Shown here: piece after piece, positions 16,362 through 24,663 of the stretch
How the letters are laid out: the number at the start of each line of letters is the position of its first letter
Position numbering within the stretch: position 1 is the first letter of the stretch
Assembly (NCBI RefSeq): GCF_009793335.1
Contig: NZ_WING01000003.1
Location: forward strand, 124,001 to 188,000
Reading direction: 5' to 3'
DNA: 64,000 nt
DNA from: Actinomadura sp. J1-007
GTDB lineage: Bacteria; Actinomycetota; Actinomycetes; Streptosporangiales; Streptosporangiaceae
Position numbers and translations under genes: made by a program
The notes under the pieces: model-generated
What the model was told of the DNA's origin: nothing
The model's database searches: none
The model's input: only the letters and a program-made list of their open reading frames with translations

Positions 16362-17501
16362 TCAGCGGACCCGGGGCGGGAGCGGTCCTTGCGGCGGGTG
16401 GGGCAGGCGGATCGTGACGAGAAGGCCGCCGGCGGGACGGGGGGTGAGATCCAGCGTCCCGTCGTGGGCTCGGACGATGCTGTGCACGATGGCCAGTCCG
16501 AGGCCGACACCGGCGTGCTCGTCGATGCGTATGCGTTGCGTTCCGCGTTGGAAGGGCTCGGTGAGCGTCGGAATCAGGTCCGGCGGGATCGGATAACCGG
16601 TGTTCTCGACGCGGAGCACGCTCGCGTGGGGCTGCGACTCGGTGTGGACCGTCACGGTGCCGCGAACGGGCAGATTGTGGACGATGGCGTTCTGCACGAG
16701 GTTGGTCACCACCCGCAGCAGGAGTTCCGCGGACCCGACGGTCTGGGTCGTCTCGCCGGTGACGTCGAGGGCGATCCGGCGCTGTTCGGCGAGGGGAAGC
16801 AGCGTCTCGGCGGCCTCTTCGGCGAGGAGGGACAGATCGACGGGCTCGCGGGCGAAGCTCCTGCGGTCGCCTCGGCTGAGCAGCAGGAGGGCCTCGATGA
16901 GGTCGATCGCCCGCGTGTTGACGATGTGGAGGCGTTCGATGAGTTCCTCCTGGTCGCCCGCGGGGTCGTTGCGGGCGACGTCCAGGAGCGTCCGCGAGAT
17001 CGCCAGCGGGGTGCGCAGTTCGTGCGAGGCGTTCGCGGCGAACCTCTGCTGCTCGGCGACGTGGGACTGGAGCTGTTCGAGCATGTTGTCGAACACGTCG
17101 GCCAGCTCGCGGAACTCGTCGCTGGGGCCCTCCATCCGGATCCGGTGGGACAGCGACCCGTCCGCGGCCAACCGCGCCGCGTCCGCGATCCGCCTGAGTG
17201 GCGCGAGCATCCGGCCGGCGAGGAGCCATCCTCCCAGCAGGCCGAACAACAGGAGGACGGTCATCGCCTGGGCCGCGCGGGGGACGAACGCGCGCTGGAG
17301 GGCGGAACGGTCGGGAGACACCAGCGGGGGCGGCCCCCCGTGCCGAAAGCCCTGCGGCCCGCCCGGAGTCGTACCGTCGGGAACGTAGCGCAGCAGGAAC
17401 ACCCACACCACGGCCAGCAGGAGAGCGCCGACGAGGAGCAGGAAGCCCGCGTAGCTGAGGGTGAGTTTCAGCCGGGCGCTGAGCCCCGGGCGTCTATTCA
17501 T
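16362..17501 (-). CDS. vanS: VanS-like sensor histidine kinase, intact copy
   Basis: 379 residues. Two membrane helices (about 10-35 and 78-100) with a roughly 40-residue outside loop rich in Gly and Pro, HAMP (AGRMLAPLRRIADAARLAAD), HisKA (ASHELRTPLAIS) and HATPase (NLVQNAIVHNL, HAGVGLGLAIVHSI). It starts 8 bases inside the end of the VanR-like gene, so the pair is one operon. Family knowledge: VanS of actinomycetes senses glycopeptide antibiotic at the envelope and phosphorylates VanR. The outside loop differs from that of copy 1, so the two kinases may answer different ligands. Confidence 0.85.
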   Translation of the reverse strand: MNRRPGLSARLKLTLSYAGFLLLVGALLLAVVWVFLLRYVPDGTTPGGPQGFRHGGPPPLVSPDRSALQRAFVPRAAQAMTVLLLFGLLGGWLLAGRMLAPLRRIADAARLAADGSLSHRIRMEGPSDEFRELADVFDNMLEQLQSHVAEQQRFAANASHELRTPLAISRTLLDVARNDPAGDQEELIERLHIVNTRAIDLIEALLLLSRGDRRSFAREPVDLSLLAEEAAETLLPLAEQRRIALDVTGETTQTVGSAELLLRVVTNLVQNAIVHNLPVRGTVTVHTESQPHASVLRVENTGYPIPPDLIPTLTEPFQRGTQRIRIDEHAGVGLGLAIVHSIVRAHDGTLDLTPRPAGGLLVTIRLPHPPQGPLPPRVR

Positions 17502-18177
17502 CGGTACTGCCTGGGTGGGTGGTGTCGATCCGGTAGCCGACGCCGGGCACCGTGGCGATCAGCCATGGTTCGCCGAGTCGTTTGCGCAGGGCCGAGACGG
17601 TGATGCGGACGGCGTTGGTGAACGGGTCGGCGTTGGCGTCCCAAGCCCGTTCCAGGAGCTCTTCGGCGCTGACGACACCGCCGCCGGCGGCGACGAGGAC
17701 CTCCAGCACGGCGAACTGCTTGCGGGTGAGCGCGACGTACCGTCCATCGCGGAACACCTCCCGGCGGAACGGGTCCAGCCGCAGGCCCGCGATCTCGCTG
17801 ATCGGGGGCCTGGCGTGGGCGCGCCTGCGGTCCAGGGCCCGCAGCCGCAGGACGAGTTCGCGGAGGTCGAAGGGTTTGGTGAGGTAGTCGTCGGCGCCGA
17901 GTTCGAATCCGGTGGCCTTGTCGTCGATCCGGTCGGCGGCGGTGAGCATGAGGATCGGGATGCCGCTGCCGGAGGCGACGATCCGCCGGGCGACCTCGTC
18001 CCCGGAGGGCCCGGGGATGTCACGGTCCAGGACCGCGAGATCGTAGGAGTTGACACTGAGCAGCTCCAGGGCGGAGTCGCCGTCGCCGGCGATGTCGGCG
18101 GCGATGGCCTCCAGCCGGAGGCCGTCACGGACGGCTTCGGCCAGGTAGGGCTCGTCCTCCACGATCAGCACGCGCAT
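17494..18177 (-). CDS. vanR: VanR-like OmpR-family response regulator
   Basis: 227 residues from ATG 18177. Receiver domain MRVLIVEDEPYLAEAVRDGL with acidic pocket EDE, the phosphorylated Asp in YDLAVLDRDIPG, Thr in ILMLTAADR and Lys in DDYLTKPFDL; OmpR winged helix from about 125 (LTRKQFAVLEVLVAAGGGVV, ADPFTNAVRITVSALRKRLG, TVPGVGYRID). It closely resembles my memory of the VanR of Streptomyces coelicolor. A copy of the 20-bp box lies 21 bases upstream of the start, so it probably regulates itself, and other copies suggest that it drives vanY-alr-ddl and the retropepsin-like gene. Confidence 0.88.
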   Translation of the reverse strand: MRVLIVEDEPYLAEAVRDGLRLEAIAADIAGDGDSALELLSVNSYDLAVLDRDIPGPSGDEVARRIVASGSGIPILMLTAADRIDDKATGFELGADDYLTKPFDLRELVLRLRALDRRRAHARPPISEIAGLRLDPFRREVFRDGRYVALTRKQFAVLEVLVAAGGGVVSAEELLERAWDANADPFTNAVRITVSALRKRLGEPWLIATVPGVGYRIDTTHPGSTDE

Positions 18178-18197
18178 CCCTGAAGGTTATGCGGCAC

Positions 18198-18217
18198 GGC
18201 ATATCGCTGACATATGC
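18198..18217 (+). promoter_or_regulatory. VanR-type box upstream of vanR
   Basis: GGCATATCGCTGACATATGC, imperfectly palindromic (ATAT on both sides). It stands 21 bases from the vanR ATG, where an OmpR-type activator or its RNA polymerase would bind. It is the reference copy for the four-member set. Confidence 0.75.
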
Positions 18218-18270
18218 AAACCCGGGCGCGGGGCCATGGCGCCCTCTGCCCGCCGCGGCCCCCCGCCCCC

Positions 18271-18307
18271 GAACGTGTCCCCAACCCCGAAGTAGCGACG
18301 AGCTAGA
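18271..18307. repeat. diverged copy of the transposon end
   Basis: GAACGTGTCCCCAACCCC and AGTAGCGACGAGCTAGA match the left end of the Tn3-type cassette plus its inner extension (GAAGCTGTCCCCAGCCCC, AGTAGCGATGAGTTAAGA at 18362-18399) with about seven differences. It lies just outside the cassette and in the same orientation. It may be the end of an older related element. Confidence 0.55.
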
Positions 18308-18393
18308 CCACCGTTACGGTTCGTGGCCGCCACGAATCGCGCGTACCGGCGTCCTACTCCCGAAGCTGTCCCCAGCCCCAAAGTAGCGATGAG

Positions 18394-18846
18394 TTAAGAC
18401 TGCGCCGCTTCACTCGCGGCGGCCCCAAGCACCCCACCTACGGGGCGATCGATGGGGTCGGCCGCGCGGTCAAGAGCGTGTTCATCGCCGAGTACATGGC
18501 CTCGGAGGATCTGCGCCGGGAGATCCACGAGGGCCTGCAGGTGGTGGAGAACTGGAACAGCGCCAACACCGACCTGTTCTACGGCAAGGACGGCAGGCTG
18601 ACCGGCACCGACCGGGAGAACCAGGAGGTGTCCATGCTCTGCCTGCACCTGCTGCGGTCGGCGCTGGTGTTCATCAACACGCTGCTGGTCCAGTCGATCC
18701 TGAAGGACCCCGCATGGGCCGGCCGGCTCACCGATGCCGACCGTCGCGCCCTGTCCCCGCTGTTCTGGTCGCACGCCAACCTGTACGGAACCATCGAAAT
18801 CGACATGGAGGCGCACCTGGACCTCGACGTCGACCTCGCCGTCTGA
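18394..18846 (+). pseudogene. Tn3-family transposase, C-terminal fragment
   Basis: The frame is open from just inside the left inverted repeat and reads LRRFTRGGPKHPTY, AVKSVFIAEYMASEDLRREI, HEGLQVVENWNSANTDLFYG, then ENQEVSMLCLHLLRSALVFI and LSPLFWSHANLYGTIEID to the stop at 18846. These are the last 150 or so residues of a Tn3 DDE transposase (about 1000 in full), holding the terminal helices after the catalytic Glu. The N-terminal 85% is missing and the fragment abuts the transposon end, so the deletion formed within the element. Not functional alone. Confidence 0.85.
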
Positions 18847-19210
18847 CGGTGTCGAGAGGGCGGCCAGGGCATGATCAGCGCGCGGAGGTCGGTTCCGTCG
18901 AGCCGCTCGGGCGGCCGGGATCGATGCCGCTGGCCGGTTCCCGACTTGTACGGGGACCCCGCGCGGGGCCTCGCGACGGGGCCATTGCGGGCAGGTGCGG
19001 CCCGTCCGCCGACCAAGGCTACGAGGCCCCGCCCCCGCACAAGTCCGGAACCGTCCAGCTTCAAAGCGCAGGGAGTTGTCACGAATCGTCGCAGCTCCAC
19101 AACTCTGCATTAGGAGCGCGGTGGCGCTCCGCGGCCTCTACCGGGAAAATCGAAGGACTTGCGCCTCGTCCTCGCCACAAGGCGGCGGATGCAAGAGGCG
19201 ACGCCACCGA
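18847..19210. other. non-coding stretch inside the cassette
   Basis: No coding signal on either strand. It holds an inverted repeat GAGTTGT (19074-19080) / ACAACTC (19100-19106) and GC-rich sequence. A degraded resolution site is possible but cannot be shown. Confidence 0.4.
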
Positions 19211-20470
19211 TCACGCCAGCGCGCCGTTTTCGGCTGTCTGGTGTCGCGCGTCCGGTTCAGAAGCGGTCTCGCGTTCGAATGTGCGGTTGGTGAATCCGTG
19301 TCGACGTGCGCCGATGACGATAGCGAGCGCCGGGAGCAGGAGCGCGAGTGTGATCCAGCTCAAGGAGGGGGGTCCCAGCACGTTGAGGGTGATACCGCCG
19401 ATGATCCCGCCTGCGGCGATCGCGATGTTCCAGCATGTGGTGAGGAGTGCTTGTGCGACGTCGCCCGCTGCGCCTGCGGCGTCAGCGATCGCGGTTTGCA
19501 GCAGGGTTGACGCACCGCCGAACGCGAGTCCCCACAGGGCTGCACTGGCGTACACGAGGGCGGGGGTGCCAGAGAAGACGCTCAGGATGAGAGCGGCTGT
19601 GGCTAGGAGCGCGCAGGCCAGGATCATGAGCATGCGCAGGTGCCTGTCGATGAGTACGCCGGTGAGCCAGATGCTCACGAGCGAGACCAGGCCGAAGGTG
19701 AGCAGCACCGAATCGATCTGACCCGCCATGCCGAGCGGGGCCAGGAACGGGGCGATGTAGGTGAAGAGGATGTTGTGTGCGAACACGAACGTCAACGTCA
19801 CGACGAGGATCGGGGCGACTCCGGGCAGACGGAACGTGTGGGCCAGCGGCAGTCGTGCGCCCTTGGATTGGCCGGGGAAGTTCGGAACGGCGGCGATCAC
19901 CCATGCGATCAGTGCGAGAGTGACCAGCGTGATGATCCCGAACGCGAATCGCCATTCGACGGCCTTGGCGAGGAACGCGGCTGCGGGGACCCCGACGGAC
20001 AATGCAACGATAGCGCCCGCCATCGCGATGGCCATGGCCTTGCCGCGCTGGTGCGCGGGAACCATCCTCCGGGCGTAACCGGCAAGGAGCGCCCAGAGCA
20101 TGCCGCCGACGATCCCGCCGAGGAACCGCGCGGCCAGGGTGAGCGCGAAACTGTCGGAAAAGGCCGTGACCGTGTTGGCGACCGCGAACCCGGAGATCGC
20201 GAACAGCAGCAGGTGCTTGCGTCGCCAGCCGATCGTGGCTCTCGTGAGAGGGACCGCCGCGAGAATCGCCCCGATCGCGAAGACCGTGACGCTCTGCCCC
20301 GCAGCCGCCTCGCTCACTCCCAGGCCGCGGCTCATCTGCGACAGCAACCCAGCGGGCATCGTCTCCGTCAGGAGCGTGATGAACCCCGTGACAGCCAGAG
20401 CCAGCAGACCCGCGAGAGGGAACCGTGCGTCGGCGGCGGAAGGGGATGGTGGTGAATCCGTTCGTGTCAT
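19211..20470 (-). CDS. MFS exporter, DHA1 family
   Basis: 419 residues from ATG 20470; a longer in-frame reading begins in MerR promoter DNA and is rejected. Twelve helices starting LAGLLALAVTGFITLLTETM, the motif of AraJ/NepI/YdhP-type DHA1 exporters (P-A-G-L-L after helix 1), motif A region PLTRATIGWRRKHLLL between helices 2 and 3, and LLALAGYARRMVPAHQRGKAMA-like helix 4-5 linker. It is cargo of the Tn3-type cassette, divergent from the merR gene, and is likely induced when MerR binds its ligand. The substrate is unknown (sugar or drug efflux by family). Confidence 0.87.
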   Translation of the reverse strand: MTRTDSPPSPSAADARFPLAGLLALAVTGFITLLTETMPAGLLSQMSRGLGVSEAAAGQSVTVFAIGAILAAVPLTRATIGWRRKHLLLFAISGFAVANTVTAFSDSFALTLAARFLGGIVGGMLWALLAGYARRMVPAHQRGKAMAIAMAGAIVALSVGVPAAAFLAKAVEWRFAFGIITLVTLALIAWVIAAVPNFPGQSKGARLPLAHTFRLPGVAPILVVTLTFVFAHNILFTYIAPFLAPLGMAGQIDSVLLTFGLVSLVSIWLTGVLIDRHLRMLMILACALLATAALILSVFSGTPALVYASAALWGLAFGGASTLLQTAIADAAGAAGDVAQALLTTCWNIAIAAGGIIGGITLNVLGPPSLSWITLALLLPALAIVIGARRHGFTNRTFERETASEPDARHQTAENGALA

Positions 20471-20506
20471 ACCCTCACCATCAATGTGTGACATTAGTGT
20501 GAGGGT
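20471..20506. promoter_or_regulatory. MerR-type operator/promoter
   Basis: ACCCTCAC (20471-20478) and GTGAGGGT (20499-20506) are perfect inverted arms 20 bases apart. Reading towards the MFS gene the sequence TTGACCCTCACACTAATG contains a -35-like TTGACC overlapping the arm, the arrangement of MerR-activated promoters with long spacers. It touches the MFS start codon and lies 42 bases from the MerR start. Confidence 0.6.
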
Positions 20507-20548
20507 CAAGTCCGGCTGCATCGGAGGCCAGACACGAAGGGTGTGGGG

Positions 20549-20920
20549 ATGAAGATCGGTGAGCTCTCCCAGCGCACGGACACGCCGGTGCGGATGCTTC
20601 GCTACTACGAGGAACAGGGGCTGATCCACTCCGAACGGCTCCCCAACGGGTACCGGAGCTACGAGGCCTACGTTGTCGACCGGGTGCGGCAAGTGCGGGG
20701 CCTCCTCGAAGTCGGCCTGCCCACCCGGATCATCAAGCAGATCCTTCCCTGCCTGGACAGCTCAAGGGAGATCTACCTGCCGTACGTCACCCCAGACATG
20801 ATTGCGACACTCGAACACGAACGCGACCGCATGGCAGAGAAGATCGAATGCCTCACGAAAAACCACCGAGCCATCAACGACTACCTCGAGGCCGTGAGCC
20901 ACGAAATCCGAGCTTCCTGA
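20549..20920 (+). CDS. MerR-family regulator
   Basis: 123 residues from ATG 20549 (an in-frame GTG lies six bases upstream). The N-terminal winged helix is typical: MKIGELSQRTDTPVRMLRYY followed by EEQGLIHSERLPNGYRSYEA. The middle RQVRGLLEVGLPTRIIKQIL is the second helical part, and the rest is a coiled coil (ATLEHERDRMAEKIECLTKN) for dimerisation. There is no large ligand domain and no metal-type cysteine cluster, so it belongs to the short drug-responsive MerR type. Divergent from the cassette's exporter. Confidence 0.9.
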   Translation: MKIGELSQRTDTPVRMLRYYEEQGLIHSERLPNGYRSYEAYVVDRVRQVRGLLEVGLPTRIIKQILPCLDSSREIYLPYVTPDMIATLEHERDRMAEKIECLTKNHRAINDYLEAVSHEIRAS

Positions 20921-21377
20921 TGAGACGCCCCAGTAGGTCTTGGGTCGAGAGCGTCGTGCTGCCGCTAAATGTTCTGCTTGTCGGTGCTGACCCGGACCAG
21001 GCCGATGAGCGCCATCGAAGAGCGCCTCCGTTCATCAAACGTGTCGCGTGAGGTAGCTGAACGCTATGGGAAAATGAACGGCAAGATGAACGGTTGAACC
21101 GGACACGGCGGCCCGTCTGAAGGTGCTCCCGGCCGCGTTCATCAGACGGTCGTTAGACGAATGCGCCGGACACCACGCGACCTGCGAGTCCGCGATCATC
21201 TGAGCCTACTTTGGGCTGGGGACAGCTTCGGGAGTAGGACGCCGTACCGGCGTGCAGGGGGCGTTCCCCCGTTTGAACGTGCCGCTCTGTTCGCAGGGGC
21301 CGCAGAACACTAGTTGGTTCCGGCGGTGAGTTCGCTAAGAGCTCGTTCGCCGCCTCGGAAGCGAACTGGCCCGGGGA
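20921..21377. other. cassette right end and flank
   Basis: The stretch 20921-21205 inside the cassette shows no gene; it has an inverted pair CGTCTGA/TCAGACG around 21113-21152 that could be a resolution-site relic. The right inverted repeat and GTACC follow (21206-21248). The flank 21249-21377 shows no gene. Confidence 0.45.
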
Positions 21378-22181
21378 TCATGCGGGCGAGTCCGGCGGGG
21401 TCTTCTCGCCTGCTTCGACGGCGAAGGGAAGCCGGTTCTGCGGCGGAGCCACCGGGCAGACGGGCACGTCGTTGAACGCGCACGGGAGGTTCAGCGCGCG
21501 GTTGAAGTCCAGCACCACGGTCCCGTTCCGGTCCGGCTTGGGGATCGTCAGCGAGCGGCCCGCGCCGTAGGTGGTGTCACCGCTGGTCGTGTCGCTGAAC
21601 ACGGTGGCCATGCCGTTCGCGGAACTGGTGAGGACGAGGGTGTGCTCCTGGCCCGCGTGGGCGAATCTGACGATGCCGGGCGAGGCATAGGTGTGGCTGT
21701 CGGTTCCCACGCTGTCGAGCGAAACCGTCTTCGCCGCGCCGTGGGCTTCAAACCGTCCTTCCAGTACCCAGCGAGGATCGGGGGCGTAGGTCGGCACACC
21801 CCGGAAACCGGTCCGGGCCAGAGCGCGGGGATCGTAGACGACGAGCAGATATTGGTCCCGGTAGGTGACTCCGATTTGCAGGTCCCTGGCGGTTATCCGG
21901 ACGTCGTCTGGAGCATCACTCAGGTTCAATGCGCGGACGGTGGTGAAGGACTCACCGCCGTACGACATCGCCAGCCCTTGCGGATCGATGTGGAGTTCGT
22001 CGCCTTCCTGCCACCACAGCCCAGGCAGGCCGGGGTAGTGGCCCGGTTCCGGTTCCACCCAGGTCGTGGACGTCACGGCGAGCCAGCCGAAGGGCTGCGT
22101 CAGGAACTGCTCCCAGCCGGCCCGCCATTCGCGCCACTCCTGCTCGAACAGAGCGCCGGTGCTGGTCGTTGTCTCGGTCAT
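21378..22181 (-). CDS. DUF1684-family protein
   Basis: 267 residues from ATG 22181 with GGAG nine bases upstream. The family signature lies at the end: FNRALNLPCAFNDVPVCPVA followed by PPQNRLPFAVEAGEK, a conserved strand with two cysteines (LPCAF, VCP). The middle reads LDFNRA/GAGRSLTIP as in other DUF1684 members. The N-terminus (EWREWRAGWEQFLTQPFGWL) is a helical lead without a signal peptide. Family function is not established; members are cytoplasmic and common in actinomycetes. It has no operon partner. Confidence 0.85.
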   Translation of the reverse strand: MTETTTSTGALFEQEWREWRAGWEQFLTQPFGWLAVTSTTWVEPEPGHYPGLPGLWWQEGDELHIDPQGLAMSYGGESFTTVRALNLSDAPDDVRITARDLQIGVTYRDQYLLVVYDPRALARTGFRGVPTYAPDPRWVLEGRFEAHGAAKTVSLDSVGTDSHTYASPGIVRFAHAGQEHTLVLTSSANGMATVFSDTTSGDTTYGAGRSLTIPKPDRNGTVVLDFNRALNLPCAFNDVPVCPVAPPQNRLPFAVEAGEKTPPDSPA

Positions 22182-22297
22182 GCGTTTCTCCAATCGATGG
22201 GAACGCGTTTTCGCGGCCGGCGCGTCCGGGACGAGACCGTTGTCATTGGACGCGGCACGGCTCGCAATGGAGCTGAAGGAACGTCGGGGTGAGCTGC

Positions 22298-22341
22298 CGG
22301 GCGTCTGGACGTGAAGCGGCGGGCGTCCGGACGTGAAGAGG
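22298..22341. repeat. 22-bp tandem duplication
   Basis: Two adjacent 22-bp units beginning CGGGCGTCYGGACGTGAAG, with two base differences, between the DUF1684 gene and the flavin reductase. A short slipped-strand duplication with no evident function. Confidence 0.6.
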
Positions 22342-22361
22342 CGGGCGAGCGGCGCCGAGCG

Positions 22362-23369
22362 TCAGGCGCGGGCGGCGCCTGCGTGTGCCGTGACGGCGCG
22401 GGCGGTGTCCTCGGCGGTCAGGTCGGCGTTGATCGCGGCCGCGGCGGTCACACCGGACGCGGCGGACTGCATCACACCGGCGGTGACGTCGGTGACATTG
22501 CCCGCGACGTACACCCCGGGCGCCGCCAGCCCGGCGGGATCGGCCTGCACCTGGTCACCGATGCCGGCCGAATGCTCGATCACGGCGGCGCCCAGCCCGT
22601 CGAGCAGGCCGTGCCGGGCGGCGAACCACGGGCCGACCACCACCACGCCACGCGGAACGACCTCCCCCGAGGCCAGGCGAACGCCGGTGATGTTCTCGCC
22701 TTTGACCTCGATTCCGACCACCTCGCCGTCCACGACGCCGATGCCGCGGGCGCCCAACTGCCTCCGCTGCTCATCGGTCAGATCGGGCGCGGTGTGCCGC
22801 AGCAAGATCACATCATCGCTCCACTGCCGCCACATCAGCGCCTGCGCCGCGGCCAGCGGGCCGGTGGCCAGCACACCGAGCGGGCGGTCGCGCACCTCCC
22901 AGCCGAAGCAGTAGGGGCAGTGCACCACGTCGCGGCCCCACCGCTCGCGCAGCCCCGGGATGTCGGGCAGCTCGTCAACCAGGCCGGTGGTCACCAGCAC
23001 CCGGCGCGCACGGCGGGAGCTGCCGTCCGACAGGACGGCCTCGAACCCGCCGTCCGCCGTCCGCTCCACCGAAACGACCTCGCCCTCGACGATCGTGCCG
23101 CCGTAGCCGCGTACTTCGAGCCGACCGATCTCCAACAGCTTGAGCGGGGAAACGCCGTCGCGGGTGAGGAAACCGTGCGAGTGGGCCGCCGGAGCGTTGC
23201 GCGGCTGGCCCGCGTCCACGACAAGGACCGAACGGCGCGCCCGGACCAGCGTGAGCGCCGCCCCCAAACCGGACAGTCCGCCACCGACCACGAGAACGTC
23301 GACTTCCGCCGCCACGTCCGCCGTGTCCGGCGCGGCGGACAGCAGTGCGGCTTCCTGGTTGTTCGTCAT
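22362..23369 (-). CDS. thioredoxin-reductase-like FAD/NAD(P) oxidoreductase
   Basis: 335 residues from ATG 23369. FAD fold VDVLVVGGGLSGLGAALTLV near residue 22, then a middle NAD(P) domain with the redox motif in VVHCPYCFGWEVRD (CPYC) and a C-terminal APGVYVAGNVTDVTAGVMQS FAD-closing motif. The layout is that of class II thioredoxin-reductase-like proteins, including the group that makes disulfides in secondary metabolites (HlmI, GliT) and stand-alone flavin disulfide reductases. No thioredoxin gene is adjacent. A 14-bp palindrome lies 32 bases upstream of the start. Confidence 0.87.
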   Translation of the reverse strand: MTNNQEAALLSAAPDTADVAAEVDVLVVGGGLSGLGAALTLVRARRSVLVVDAGQPRNAPAAHSHGFLTRDGVSPLKLLEIGRLEVRGYGGTIVEGEVVSVERTADGGFEAVLSDGSSRRARRVLVTTGLVDELPDIPGLRERWGRDVVHCPYCFGWEVRDRPLGVLATGPLAAAQALMWRQWSDDVILLRHTAPDLTDEQRRQLGARGIGVVDGEVVGIEVKGENITGVRLASGEVVPRGVVVVGPWFAARHGLLDGLGAAVIEHSAGIGDQVQADPAGLAAPGVYVAGNVTDVTAGVMQSAASGVTAAAAINADLTAEDTARAVTAHAGAARA

Positions 23370-23685
23370 GCTCAGAGAGTGCGCCATCCGCGCCCTCGAC
23401 AGCAAAGTTCTTTGCCGCTTCAGCAAGCGCAACGGCGTGCCGTTCGCCATCGGCGGCGCGCAGGGCGCGTCGGGACGGAGAGGTGACCGTCGGGCCGGGA
23501 CTCGGGGCCGGGACACCGGGGCCGGTGATCACGGACCCGAGTCCCGGACCCGAGGCCCGGCGCGGTCGGCCGTTGGGAGCGGCGATCGTCGGGGTGCGAG
23601 TCAAAACAGCGTCGGCTGTCCGTTCGCGCCCTCCTGGTCGACCTCGTACGGGCCGGACGGCCGGACGGGGCATGGACTTGTGCGA
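23370..23685. other. intergenic region between flavin reductase and ddl
   Basis: Contains the promoter side of the flavin reductase, the palindrome at 23402-23415 and, towards 23685, the region just after the ddl stop. No convincing coding signal is present. Confidence 0.5.
23402..23415. promoter_or_regulatory. candidate operator palindrome
   Basis: GCAAAGTTCTTTGC is a perfect palindrome with a 2-base centre, in AT-richer DNA than its surroundings and directly upstream of the flavin reductase. It is a plausible operator for a regulator encoded elsewhere. Confidence 0.45.
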
Positions 23686-24663
23686 TCAACTCGCGGTTTC
23701 CGGGGGGCCGGGGACGGTGGCGGCGTCGACCAGGCGGGCCACCAGCCGCTCGTACGGCAGCCCGGCGGCGGCGAACATCCTCGGCACCTGGGACTCGGCC
23801 GTCATTCCCGGCATGGTGTTGATCTCGTTGAGGACGGGGCCCTGGTCGGTGAGGAAGAAGTCGACGCGGGCGACCCCCGCGCAGCCGAGCGCGTCGAACA
23901 TCCGCAGCGCCGCCCCGGTCAGGGCCGCCAGCTCCGCGCCGTGGACGTCGGCGGGCACACCGAACCGGGCCGAACCGTCGTACTTCGACACGGTGTCGAA
24001 GGGGCCCTCGGTGTGGATCTCCAGCGGTGGCGCCGCCCATCGACGGCCGTCCGCCTCGCGCAGGACGGCCACGTCGATCTCCCTGCCCGCGACGACTTCC
24101 TCGATCATGACCCGGTCGTCGAACCGCGCCGCGCAGTCCAGCGCGTCGCGTAGCTGGGAGGCGTCGCGGGCCAAGGTGACGCCGTAGCTCGATCCGGCCG
24201 AGGCCGGTTTCACCACCACGTCCTTCTCGAACTCGACGTCGGTGATCTCTGCCGCCGCCACCAGCCGGCCGGGAGCGGTGCGGATCCCGACGGCCTCGGC
24301 CACGAGCTTGGTAGCCCATTTGTCCATGCCGAGCGCTCCGGCGCGCAGGCCGGAGCCGACCATCGGCGTGTGCGTGAGGGCGCACAACGCCGCGAGGGTC
24401 CCGTCCTCGCCGCACGGGCCGTGGATTGCGGGGAAGACGGCGTCGGCGCGTTCGATGGCGTTCAGTGCCGCCGCCAGGGAACTGATGGCCTGCGGCCCGA
24501 GCGCATCGGCTCCTCGCCGCCACGTCCCGTCGCGGTCGATGGTCAGCTCGTCAACGCGGAACCCGCTGGAACGCAGCGCCTCCGCGACCGCTGCGGCCGT
24601 GGCCAGGGACACGTCGTGCTCGGCGTTCTCTCCGCCGCCGATCACCACGATTCGCCGTGTCAT
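23686..24663 (-). CDS. ddl: D-alanine-D-alanine (or D-Ala-D-Ser) ligase
   Basis: 325 residues from ATG 24663. ATP-grasp enzyme joining D-Ala to a second D-amino acid for the peptidoglycan stem. Start RRIVVIGGGENAEHDVSLATA, DAVFPAIHGPCGEDGTLAAL (HGPxGEDG), VVKPASAGSSYGV (ATP loop) and VLNEINTMPGMT (Mg-binding Asn/Glu). In the omega loop residues FDTVSKYDGSARF keep the Lys-Tyr pair of D-Ala-D-Ala and D-Ala-D-Ser ligases, where D-Ala-D-Lac ligases have His; so a VanA-type D-Lac activity is unlikely. Third gene of the vanY-alr-ddl operon, coupled by ATGA. As an extra, inducible ligase it may give altered stem peptides. Confidence 0.85.
   Translation of the reverse strand: MTRRIVVIGGGENAEHDVSLATAAAVAEALRSSGFRVDELTIDRDGTWRRGADALGPQAISSLAAALNAIERADAVFPAIHGPCGEDGTLAALCALTHTPMVGSGLRAGALGMDKWATKLVAEAVGIRTAPGRLVAAAEITDVEFEKDVVVKPASAGSSYGVTLARDASQLRDALDCAARFDDRVMIEEVVAGREIDVAVLREADGRRWAAPPLEIHTEGPFDTVSKYDGSARFGVPADVHGAELAALTGAALRMFDALGCAGVARVDFFLTDQGPVLNEINTMPGMTAESQVPRMFAAAGLPYERLVARLVDAATVPGPPETAS

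Larger units (their letters stand above)
18348..21243. mobile_element. Tn3-type mobile cassette carrying MFS and MerR genes
   Basis: Bounded by inverted repeats: left 18348-18386 (39 bp, GGCGTCCTACTCCCGAAGCT onward) and right 21206-21243 (38 bp), identical except for one missing C in a CCCC run. The 5-bp sequence GTACC directly flanks both outer ends (18343-18347 and 21244-21248), the target duplication size of Tn3-family elements. Inside are a C-terminal tnpA fragment, an MFS exporter, a MerR regulator and non-coding ends. The transposase is incomplete and no resolvase is seen, so it would need a helper transposase acting on the ends. Confidence 0.75.

Noticed and set aside
23686..24663. VanA-type D-Ala-D-Lac ligase
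   Set aside because: The omega loop has Lys-Tyr where D-Lac ligases have His, and there is no vanH or vanX.
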